In this document: positions 1-5,538 of the stretch, one piece after another
How positions within the stretch are numbered: the stretch's first letter is position 1
Layout: each line of letters starts with the position of its first letter
NCBI GenBank assembly: GCA_934655835.1
Contig: CAKUHM010000019.1
Coordinates: 1 to 13,402 of the forward strand
From: an uncultured Collinsella sp.
GTDB lineage: Bacteria > Actinomycetota > Coriobacteriia > Coriobacteriales > Coriobacteriaceae
Length of the DNA stretch: 13,402 nucleotides
Direction of reading: 5' to 3'
Program-made: the position numbers and the translations under genes
The notes under the pieces: generated by a model
Told to the model about the DNA's origin: nothing
What the model saw: the letters and a program-made list of their open reading frames with translations, nothing else
Database searches by the model: none

Positions 1-494
1 AAGCGCGACAGCTCCGAGCAGTAACGGATGATAGGAAAATCGCGACCATCGACGAGCTCACGATTCTGCGGACTCTTGATGATGCGAATGAGGTCGTTCT
101 CGGCGAGCGAGCGGATAAACGAGATCTCGACGCCTAGCATATCGGGAATGGTCTCGATGGGATGCAGCTTTTGCTTAGTCTCCTTGGGCTCCGTCTTGAG
201 CGGAACATCGGACAGCAAGCCCACCTCGTAGGCGAGCGTTGACAGGTCCGTGGCGTTTTCCAAGCGCTGCTTAATCACGTTGAGCGGCATGTAGCGAGTC
301 TTCTGCAAGTGCAGAATGACCTCCAGGCGATCAACATCCTCCTTGGAGTACTGACGGTATCCCTTAGGCGTACGATGAGGGGTAATGAGCCCCTCATCCT
401 CTAGAAATCTAATTTTTGAGTTCGAAAGATCGGGGTATGCGCCTCGAAGAAGGTTGACGACTTGGCCGATACTCAAATAGTTGCGTTCGGCCAT
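1..494 (-). CDS. ftsR: FtsR-type MerR family transcriptional regulator (C-terminus beyond the left edge)
   Basis: The gene begins with ATG at 494 (MAERNYLSIGQV) and stays open to position 1, giving 164 codons without a stop; the end lies outside the window. Residues 7-60 form a MerR winged-helix domain: SIGQVVNLL, then SKIRFLEDEGLITP and GYRQYSKEDVDRL. The insert in helix 1 (RGAYPDLSNSKIR) is typical of the actinobacterial FtsR/Rv1828 group rather than of metal- or drug-sensing MerR proteins. No metal-binding cysteines are visible in the part seen. In corynebacteria FtsR activates ftsZ; a similar division-related role here is inferred from family and position. It starts 3 bases after the FHA gene stop, so the two are surely cotranscribed. 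A GGTGAG about 7 bases upstream can serve as ribosome binding site. Family assignment is firm, the exact target is not. Confidence 0.85.
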   Translation of the reverse strand, partial: MAERNYLSIGQVVNLLRGAYPDLSNSKIRFLEDEGLITPHRTPKGYRQYSKEDVDRLEVILHLQKTRYMPLNVIKQRLENATDLSTLAYEVGLLSDVPLKTEPKETKQKLHPIETIPDMLGVEISFIRSLAENDLIRIIKSPQNRELVDGRDFPIIRYCSELSR

Positions 495-497
495 GCC

Positions 498-932
498 CTA
501 CTCACCGGTTTCGATGCGCTCCGGCGTGCTCTCGTGGTAGATGAGCGTAAACGTACCGATCTGGACGGATGAACCATCGTGCAGCGGGGCTGCATTGACG
601 ATGGCACCATCGACCCAGGTGCCATTGAGCGAACCCAGGTCCTCGATGCGAGCGCCGAGGCCCTCACGAATAATGCGCGCGTGGCTGCGCGAAACGGTCA
701 TATCATTGAGGAAGATGCCGTTCGCAGGATCGCGGCCGATGGTGGTCACGTCGTCCTCGAGCTCAAAGGCGGCACCAGTCTGCGGACCCTTGACGATGGA
801 CAGAACGGGGGCGGTGATGCGCACGTTGGCCATGAGGTCGGGAACGGTGACATCGCTTGAAGGCACGCGGAATACGCAGGTAGCGTCAGCAGTCTTATCA
901 TTCTGAGGCATATTGTTAACCATGTTGTCCAT
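498..932 (-). CDS. FHA domain protein, GarA/OdhI-like
   Basis: This is a 144-residue cytoplasmic protein with one forkhead-associated (phosphothreonine-binding) domain. The FHA hallmarks are GRD at 66-68, SRSH at 81-84 and SLNGT at 101-105. The N-terminal tail carries DATCVFR (16-22), which lines up with ETTSVFR of mycobacterial GarA and corynebacterial OdhI. In those proteins phosphorylation of the tail closes it onto the FHA domain and relieves inhibition of 2-oxoglutarate dehydrogenase and related enzymes. Start choice: ATG at 932 has AGGGG 6-7 bases upstream; a longer TTG reading from 965 lacks such a site, and ATG at 923 is a weaker alternative. The gene lies between pgsA and ftsR, matching the garA-MerR neighbourhood of other Actinobacteria. 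A TATGAT box lies in the 66-base gap after pgsA, but no good -35 accompanies it. The metabolic role is inferred. Confidence 0.88.
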   Translation of the reverse strand: MDNMVNNMPQNDKTADATCVFRVPSSDVTVPDLMANVRITAPVLSIVKGPQTGAAFELEDDVTTIGRDPANGIFLNDMTVSRSHARIIREGLGARIEDLGSLNGTWVDGAIVNAAPLHDGSSVQIGTFTLIYHESTPERIETGE

Positions 933-998
933 GACAACCCCTAACTTATCGCGGACGAGCCGCAAATAATGAACCGTACGTAATCATACCCCAACGAA

Positions 999-1703
999 TC
1001 AGTCTTCGATTTCGGGGTTCAGAAAGTCGATGTCCTCGTCCTCGGGATGCTCGAGAGCCTGTTTAATGGCCGCTCCGCCCTTAATGGAGTAGATGACAGC
1101 GGTGAGCATGGAGAAGATCACGCCGCCATACACAAAGAAGATGCCGAGGGGCACCGAGCTTCCGTTGAGGCCCGGGAAGGCCGTAAGGGTTGAAGGTAAA
1201 AGATGCAGGCCGTCAATAACGGGGAACCCGAGCAGCATGAGCGAGAAGCCGGTCATGAGCAGTGCAGTGGCAATCTTTCCGGGAAAGACGACATCGATGG
1301 GACGACGGTGATAATGACGCACGATAAGCGTGCCGATGCCCAGATAGATGTCGCGGCCAATAATGAGCACGCAGACCCAGATGGGCAGCTCTCCGCGGAC
1401 CACCAGCCCCAAGACGCCGGTGAACAGCAGCGCACGGTCACAAATGGGATCCATGACCTTGCCGAGCCACGAGACCGTCTTAGTCATGCGGGCGATCTGA
1501 CCGTCCATCCAGTCGGTGGAGGCGGCAACGGCGTAGATAACGATGGCGATGACGCGGTTGTTATCCGTCACAAACAGGTAAAGAAATACCAGGGTGAGGA
1601 TCAGGCGCGTAAAGGTGATGAAATTGGAGATCGTAAAGATCTTATTCGACGGGTAATCGGAAGTGCCGATAAGCTCCTTTTTGATCTTCTTTTTGATGCC
1701 CAC
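999..1703 (-). CDS. pgsA: CDP-diacylglycerol--glycerol-3-phosphate 3-phosphatidyltransferase
   Basis: This integral membrane enzyme transfers the phosphatidyl group from CDP-diacylglycerol to glycerol 3-phosphate, the committed step to phosphatidylglycerol. The full CDP-alcohol phosphatidyltransferase signature is present: D64, D67, G68, A71, R72, G81, D85 and D89 of the 234-residue form. Hydrophobic segments surround it (for example around residues 32-44, 48-62 and 90-110) and a long C-terminal one is followed by an acidic tail. Start choice: the frame is open back to ATG at 1793, but that codon has no ribosome binding site and lies upstream of a good promoter (-10 at 1740-1745). GTG at 1703 has GGGGGAG just before it and gives the normal family length. 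PgsA is more likely than another CDP-alcohol transferase because of length and locus, but the exact acceptor is inferred. Confidence 0.87.
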   Translation of the reverse strand: MGIKKKIKKELIGTSDYPSNKIFTISNFITFTRLILTLVFLYLFVTDNNRVIAIVIYAVAASTDWMDGQIARMTKTVSWLGKVMDPICDRALLFTGVLGLVVRGELPIWVCVLIIGRDIYLGIGTLIVRHYHRRPIDVVFPGKIATALLMTGFSLMLLGFPVIDGLHLLPSTLTAFPGLNGSSVPLGIFFVYGGVIFSMLTAVIYSIKGGAAIKQALEHPEDEDIDFLNPEIED

Positions 1704-1739
1704 AGGACTCCCCCGCTGGTTAACGACAAAACTTTCGAT

Positions 1740-1768
1740 ACTATACCCGTTCCGGCGATGTCTATCCA
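1740..1768 (-). promoter_or_regulatory. Candidate housekeeping promoter for pgsA-FHA-ftsR
   Basis: Reading the minus strand, TGGATA (1763-1768) and TATAGT (1740-1745) are separated by 17 bases, matching 4 of 6 and 5 of 6 consensus positions. Transcription would begin near 1733, about 30 bases before the GTG start at 1703. This supports the short form of PgsA. Confidence 0.5.
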
Positions 1769-2045
1769 GCGTAAGCATAGAGAGTCCAGACATATGGAGG
1801 ATGCTACTGGGTTATGCGGGATTCTGCATTTGTGTACATCAGCCTTCAAATATGACATTTTTCGGCATCTTTGATGGCTGATGTACACGTTTTGATTCGG
1901 TGATTACATCGATCGGGAAAGTTGTTGCCTTAAGCAAATTAATCATGATGTGCGGGTCGAGAAGGGTTGGCGCTAAAAGAACCCAACGGCCGTTACGGCT
2001 TCGTTAGAAACGCGCCCCACCATGGATGGTGAACCCGAAAGGTAA
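1769..2045. other. Intergenic region at the left edge of the accessory block
   Basis: No convincing gene is seen. It holds the 13-bp inverted repeat at 1832-1888, an 8-bp palindrome (acggccgt, 1986-1993), and a plus-strand frame that runs from 1663 to the TAG at 2005-2007 with one TGA at 1879-1881. The sequence shifts from moderate GC to very GC-rich at about 2015-2050, which I take as the edge of the transferred block. A clear promoter for the plus-strand operon was not found. The best candidate is a weak TTGTTG / CATGAT pair with a 16-base spacer in the 1922-1950 stretch. Confidence 0.5.
1832..1888. repeat. Perfect 13-bp inverted repeat around a 31-base spacer
   Basis: The left arm gtgtacatcagcc (1832-1844) is the exact reverse complement of the right arm ggctgatgtacac (1876-1888). 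The 31-base spacer is AT-rich. The right arm is followed by gttttgatt, too weak a T-run for a good terminator, and the loop is too long. It may be a paired operator, a palindromic interspersed repeat, or the remnant of a mobile element end. Confidence 0.75.
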
Positions 2046-2078
2046 GGCGCGCGGGCACGGTGGCTCGGCCCGCGCGCC
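2046..2078 (+). promoter_or_regulatory. GC hairpin in the 5' leader of the ABC transporter operon
   Basis: ggcgcgcgggc (2046-2056) pairs perfectly with gcccgcgcgcc (2068-2078) around an 11-base loop. The stem ends about 9 bases before the ribosome binding site AAAGGA (2087-2092) of the ATPase gene. There is no T-run, so it is not a simple terminator. It may protect the mRNA 5' end or affect access to the ribosome binding site. Confidence 0.6.
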
Positions 2079-2099
2079 CGGAAGAGAAAGGATAAACCC

Positions 2100-2828
2100 A
2101 TGGGTTACATGCTCGAGACGCGAGGGCTCACCAAGCGCTTCGGCCGCGGCGACCAGGCGCAGGACGCCGTGGCCGACGTGAGCCTTCATATCCGCGAGGG
2201 CGAGGTGTACGGGCTGCTCGGTCCCAACGGCGCCGGCAAGTCGACAACGCTCAAGATGATCTGCGGGATGCTGCGGCCGACGGCCGGGGAGATCCTCTTT
2301 GCCGGGCACGCCTGGTGCCGCGAGGACCTCTACGCAATCGGCAGCCTCATCGAGGAGGCGCCGCTCTACCCCAACCTCACAGCGCGCGAGAACCTGCGCG
2401 TGCGCACCACGCTGCTGGGCCTTCCCGAGAGCCGCATAGATGAGGTGCTCGCCGCCGTGGACCTCGCGGACACCGGGAAGAAGCGCGCCGGGCGCTTCTC
2501 GATGGGCATGCGGCAGCGCCTGGGGCTCGCGCTGGCGCTGATCGCCCGGCCACGCCTGCTCGTGCTCGACGAGCCCACCAACGGCCTCGACCCCATCGGC
2601 ATCGAGGAGCTGCGCGACCAGATCCGCGGTTTCGCGGCGGCGGGTACGACGGTGATCGTTTCGAGCCACATCCTCTCCGAGGTGCAGCAGATGGCGGACA
2701 CCATCGGCATCATCTGCGAGGGGCGCCTCGCCTACGAGGATGCGCTTCGGCCCGGGCAGGACCTCGAGGAACTCTTCATGAGCTTCTGCCGGGAAGGGCG
2801 ACGAGCACGCGGGGAGGTGGCGGCATGA
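2100..2828 (+). CDS. Lantibiotic/cationic-peptide ABC transporter, ATP-binding subunit (LanF/CprA family)
   Basis: A 242-residue cytoplasmic ATPase that would power two membrane subunits encoded directly downstream. Visible motifs: Walker A GPNGAGKST (41-49), signature FSMGMRQR (133-140), Walker B LLVLDEP (153-159), D-loop NGLDP, and switch histidine SSH (H190). At the usual Q-loop position the sequence reads IGSLIEEAPLYPNLTARENL (80-99). This places Glu85 where most ABC ATPases have Gln, the E-loop reported for LanF proteins such as NukF. That feature separates it from ordinary ABC-2 exporters. The ATG at 2100 is preceded by AAAGGA with proper spacing. The stop overlaps the next start in ATGA, so translation is coupled. 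Codon use is extremely GC-rich compared with the flanking genes. The substrate is inferred from family; no peptide gene is nearby. Confidence 0.9.
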   Translation: MGYMLETRGLTKRFGRGDQAQDAVADVSLHIREGEVYGLLGPNGAGKSTTLKMICGMLRPTAGEILFAGHAWCREDLYAIGSLIEEAPLYPNLTARENLRVRTTLLGLPESRIDEVLAAVDLADTGKKRAGRFSMGMRQRLGLALALIARPRLLVLDEPTNGLDPIGIEELRDQIRGFAAAGTTVIVSSHILSEVQQMADTIGIICEGRLAYEDALRPGQDLEELFMSFCREGRRARGEVAA

Positions 2829-3595
2829 CGGGCGAGAAAGGCGGCCTGCTCGCGGGCCTGCGCGCCGAGGCCCTGAAGTCGCGCCACGCGGCACCGGTTC
2901 GCCTGGCCGTGCTCATGGCGCTGCCGATGCCGCTGCTCGGCGCGATGCCCTACCGGGGCGTGCAGATCTTTAGCGCGTGGAACTACTGGTACGCGCTCTT
3001 CCTGCCCGTGTCTCTATCGCTCGTGGTGGCGTGCGTCGCACGGGCGGACGCTCGCACGCGGATGCGGGGGCTTCTGGGCCTGGGCTTCCCGCTCGGGCGC
3101 GCCTGGTGGGCCAAGGCGCTCTGGTGCCTCGCTCTTTGCACGCTCTCGAACCTCGTGGTCTTCGGCATCTACCTCGCGGGATCGGCGTTCTCCTCGCAGG
3201 GTCTCACGGCCGCGGGCACGCTCACGATGCTCCTCTGCGCGCTCGCCAACACGGTGACCGCGGCGTGGATGATCCCCGCAGGGCTCTTCCTCACGGCGCG
3301 GCTCGGCATGCTCGCGGGCATCTTCTGCCCGCTCGCCGCGCAGCTCGTGGGTGGGTTCGCCTGGTCGCTGATGCCGCTGCCGCAGCTCTTTCCGCCGTCG
3401 GCGAGCATGGTCATCCCCACGAGCTTCATTCCCGTGCTGCCGAGCGGCGAGCCGCTCGCGGCGGACATGGCGCTCGGCGGGGCGCTCACGGCGGACGGCA
3501 TGTTCACGCTGGCGGGCCTTGCGGTCTGCGCGCTCGCGTTCGCCGCGCTCACGGCGGCGGGCGCGGCCTGGTTCGCGCACTCCGAGGAGAGGTGA
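2825..3595 (+). CDS. Lantibiotic ABC transporter permease, LanE/MutE/EpiE family
   Basis: A 256-residue membrane protein with about six hydrophobic segments (roughly residues 25-42, 53-72, 97-120, 129-156, 160-183 and 223-250). The family traits visible are WNYWYALFLP (52-61) after the first segment and PTSFIPVLPSG (198-208) before the last one, both resembling LanE permeases of the lantibiotic immunity transporters. It would pair with the ATPase upstream and the second permease downstream to expel peptides from the outer face of the membrane. The ATG at 2825 overlaps the ATPase stop (ATGA) and has GGGAGG upstream. The reading frame is intact and the length is normal for the family. The exact peptide handled cannot be deduced. 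Confidence 0.85.
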   Translation: MTGEKGGLLAGLRAEALKSRHAAPVRLAVLMALPMPLLGAMPYRGVQIFSAWNYWYALFLPVSLSLVVACVARADARTRMRGLLGLGFPLGRAWWAKALWCLALCTLSNLVVFGIYLAGSAFSSQGLTAAGTLTMLLCALANTVTAAWMIPAGLFLTARLGMLAGIFCPLAAQLVGGFAWSLMPLPQLFPPSASMVIPTSFIPVLPSGEPLAADMALGGALTADGMFTLAGLAVCALAFAALTAAGAAWFAHSEER

Positions 3596-4410
3596 TGGCC
3601 ATGTCACGACTCTCCGACCCGACGCCGCGCATGACTCTCTCGCGGGCCCTGCTCTCCGAGGCCCTGCGCCTGGCGCGCTCCCCGCTCACGGCGGTGCACC
3701 TCGTCTGCGGCCTGGCAGCCGGTTTTGCCTGCGGCGAGTACTTCTCCGTAACCCGATGGGACCCGGCGCTGGGCGCGGACGCCTACGCCCAGTTCCTCGG
3801 CGCCCTCATGCCGCTCATGTCCGCCATCGTCTGCGGGCTCGCCGTGGACGAGGAGCGCGCTGCCGGGCGCCTCGCCAACCTCACGGCGGTCCCCTCGCGC
3901 GGGCGCGCCGTCGCGGCGAAGCTGCTCGCCCTTGCGGCGCTCGGCGCGGGCGCGCTGGCCGTGGCGCTCGGCGTGTTCGGGGCCGTGCTCGCCGTCGCCG
4001 GGCGCCTGCCGCTCGGGCCCGCTCCGCTTGCGGCCACCTGGGCGGGCATCGTGCTGGGCAGCCTGCCCCTCTACGCGCTGGGGCTCGGCGTGGCCCTGCG
4101 CCTCGGCCGCAACGCCGCCATCGGCGGCGGCGCTGCGGGTATGCTCCTCGCGTTCTTCTCGGTGGGCGGGCTTGCGCACGGCCTCATGACCGGCGAGCTC
4201 ACCGGTGCCCTGGCGACGCCCCTGGGCTGGGTGCCGCTCGCCTGGCCCGCGCGCCTGGGGTCGCTCGGGGTGGAGGCCTTCATCGACGCCGCACGCGCGG
4301 CGGGCCCTCTCCTTACGACTGCGCTCGCTGGTCTCGCGCTCACCCTAGCAGCCGCCGCCGTCCTTCTCGCCTGGTTCTGCCGCTTCGAGGACGGGAGGGC
4401 AGATGCGTAG
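3595..4410 (+). CDS. Lantibiotic ABC transporter permease, LanG/MutG family
   Basis: A 271-residue permease with six predicted membrane segments (roughly 31-50, 67-85, 106-134, 146-168, 174-197 and 238-261). The cytoplasmic stretch DEERAAGRLANLTAVPSRG (85-103), between segments 2 and 3, resembles the E-x-x-x-G-x-x-x-x-L pattern of ABC-2 type LanG permeases. It is the second membrane half of the LanFEG transporter. The ATG at 3595 overlaps the LanE stop as TGATG, with GAGGAG upstream; a second in-frame ATG at 3601 is almost equally possible. The frame is open back to 2977, but that part only shadows LanE. Its end overlaps the next gene by 8 bases, so the four genes form one translation-coupled operon. 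Confidence 0.83.
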   Translation: MAMSRLSDPTPRMTLSRALLSEALRLARSPLTAVHLVCGLAAGFACGEYFSVTRWDPALGADAYAQFLGALMPLMSAIVCGLAVDEERAAGRLANLTAVPSRGRAVAAKLLALAALGAGALAVALGVFGAVLAVAGRLPLGPAPLAATWAGIVLGSLPLYALGLGVALRLGRNAAIGGGAAGMLLAFFSVGGLAHGLMTGELTGALATPLGWVPLAWPARLGSLGVEAFIDAARAAGPLLTTALAGLALTLAAAAVLLAWFCRFEDGRADA

Positions 4411-4804
4411 GAGGCCGCTCGCCGCCGTGCTCGCCCTCCTCTCCGCAGCGCTCCTTCTGGGTGGGAATGCCCTGCCCGACGTCGGCTGGGGGTCGGCGCT
4501 GCGCTCGATCGCCGACCGCGTGCTGCCCAACCCTGAGATCGCAATGTGGGCGCCCGCGCCCGAGTCCGGCAGTCACGCGAGCTCCTACGCCGACGCCACC
4601 GGGGCGGGGGCAAACTACGTCTACCTGGTGGACGCGGCGGACGACAGAGGCAATGTCCGAGAGCTTCAGCTCATCTTCTTCGGGCGGGAGTCGGACGGCG
4701 AGGGCTGGCTCGAGATCGAGGCGCGCGGCGGCTCGGGCGTGCGCTACCGCGCGTGCGACGCGGCCCAGGCACCCGCGGCTGCGCGCAGGGCTCTGGACCG
4801 TTGA
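4403..4804 (+). CDS. Small exported YxeA-like (DUF1093) protein
   Basis: A 133-residue protein with an N-terminal signal: basic MRRRP, then a hydrophobic run to about residue 20 and a possible cleavage after GNA (21-23). No lipobox cysteine is seen. The mature part resembles the YxeA family pattern: a tyrosine-containing strand (NYVYLVDAADDRGN, 71-84), ELQLIFFG (87-94), then WLEIEARGGSGV (102-113) and a closing P-x-x-A-x-x-A-L helix (124-131). In Bacillus subtilis, yxeA follows the peptide-responsive yxdJKLM two-component/ABC operon, so the context agrees. The start overlaps the LanG gene by 8 bases, with GGGAGG at 4393-4398. It lies outside the membrane, perhaps binding peptide or helping the permease; the biochemical role is unknown. 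The family call is tentative because similarity is judged by eye. Confidence 0.6.
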   Translation: MRRRPLAAVLALLSAALLLGGNALPDVGWGSALRSIADRVLPNPEIAMWAPAPESGSHASSYADATGAGANYVYLVDAADDRGNVRELQLIFFGRESDGEGWLEIEARGGSGVRYRACDAAQAPAAARRALDR

Positions 4805-4822
4805 GCGCGGCGCTAGTACAAT
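4794..4822 (+). promoter_or_regulatory. Candidate promoter for the response regulator/kinase genes
   Basis: TGGACC (4794-4799) and TACAAT (4817-4822) are separated by 17 bases, 4 of 6 and 5 of 6 matches. The -35 box lies inside the last codons of the YxeA-like gene, and transcription would start near 4829, about 20 bases before the regulator ATG. It would let the sensor pair be made independently of the transporter operon. Confidence 0.5.
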
Positions 4823-4849
4823 TCCGACGGAAGTTTCAGGAGGTCGAAC

Positions 4850-5512
4850 ATGGCGAGGATACTGGCAGTGGATGATGAACGGGCGATCCTCGACGCGCTC
4901 GCGCGCGTCCTCGGCCGCGACGGCCATGAGGTCGTCAGGGCGGCGGACCCGACGGCGGTCCCGGGGATGGACCTCTCGCGCTTCGACCTCGTGCTCTGCG
5001 ACGTCATGATGCCGGGGCTCGACGGCTTCGAGCTCGTGCGGCAGATCCGTCCGGACTTCGACGGGCCCATCGTCTTCCTGACCGCTCGCGTGGCCGAGGA
5101 GGATGCCGTGGCCGCCTACGGCCTGGGCGCCGACGACTACGTCCGCAAGCCCTTCGGGGCCGCGGAGCTGCGCGCCAAGGTCGCGGCCCATCTACGCCGT
5201 GAGCGCCGGCCGCGCTCGCACGCCCTCTCCTTCGGAGAGGTGCGGATCGACCTCGGGGCGCGCGGCCTCGCCGTGGGCGGCGAGGCCGTGCCACTCACGC
5301 CCACCGAGTACGCTATCTGCGAGTACCTCGCCCGCCACCCCGGGCAGGTCATGAGCCGCGCGCAGATCCGCGAGGCGGTGCTCGGCTGGGAGAGCGACGC
5401 CGACGACGCGGCCATATCCATGCAGGTCAGCCGCGCCCGGAGGAAACTCTCCGAGGCCGGCGCCGACCCGATCGCGACCGTCTGGGGGATGGGGTACAAG
5501 TGGCAGCTCTGA
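4850..5512 (+). CDS. OmpR-family response regulator (LanR/CprR-like)
   Basis: A 220-residue two-domain regulator. The receiver (about 1-115) has the acidic pair D8-D9, phosphoacceptor D51 in LVLCDVMMPGLDG, T78 and K100 in YVRKPF. The C-terminal winged-helix DNA-binding domain (about 125-220) shows LTPTEYAICEYLARHPGQV, then SMQVSRARRKL and the closing GMGYKW wing. AGGAGG stands 8 bases before the ATG, a perfect ribosome binding site. It is followed 26 bases later by its kinase. By analogy with LanRK, CprRK and YxdJK pairs it most likely activates the transporter operon just upstream, perhaps at a site in the leader before 2100. That target is inferred. All catalytic residues are present, so it should be functional. 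Confidence 0.92.
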   Translation: MARILAVDDERAILDALARVLGRDGHEVVRAADPTAVPGMDLSRFDLVLCDVMMPGLDGFELVRQIRPDFDGPIVFLTARVAEEDAVAAYGLGADDYVRKPFGAAELRAKVAAHLRRERRPRSHALSFGEVRIDLGARGLAVGGEAVPLTPTEYAICEYLARHPGQVMSRAQIREAVLGWESDADDAAISMQVSRARRKLSEAGADPIATVWGMGYKWQL

Positions 5513-5538
5513 GGACCGGGGCGCGAGGTCGCGGGGGC

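Noticed and set aside
1832..1888. Inverted repeat as ends of an insertion sequence
   Set aside because: Only 31 bases lie between the arms, so there is no room for a transposase, and no target duplication was seen.
2004..2894. Minus-strand frame of 296 codons opposite the ABC ATPase gene
   Set aside because: Same GC effect; no domain is recognisable, and the opposite strand has all ABC ATPase motifs.
3519..5009. Plus-strand frame of 496 codons spanning LanG, YxeA-like and part of the regulator
   Set aside because: It lies in another frame over three supported genes and is arginine-rich, without domains.
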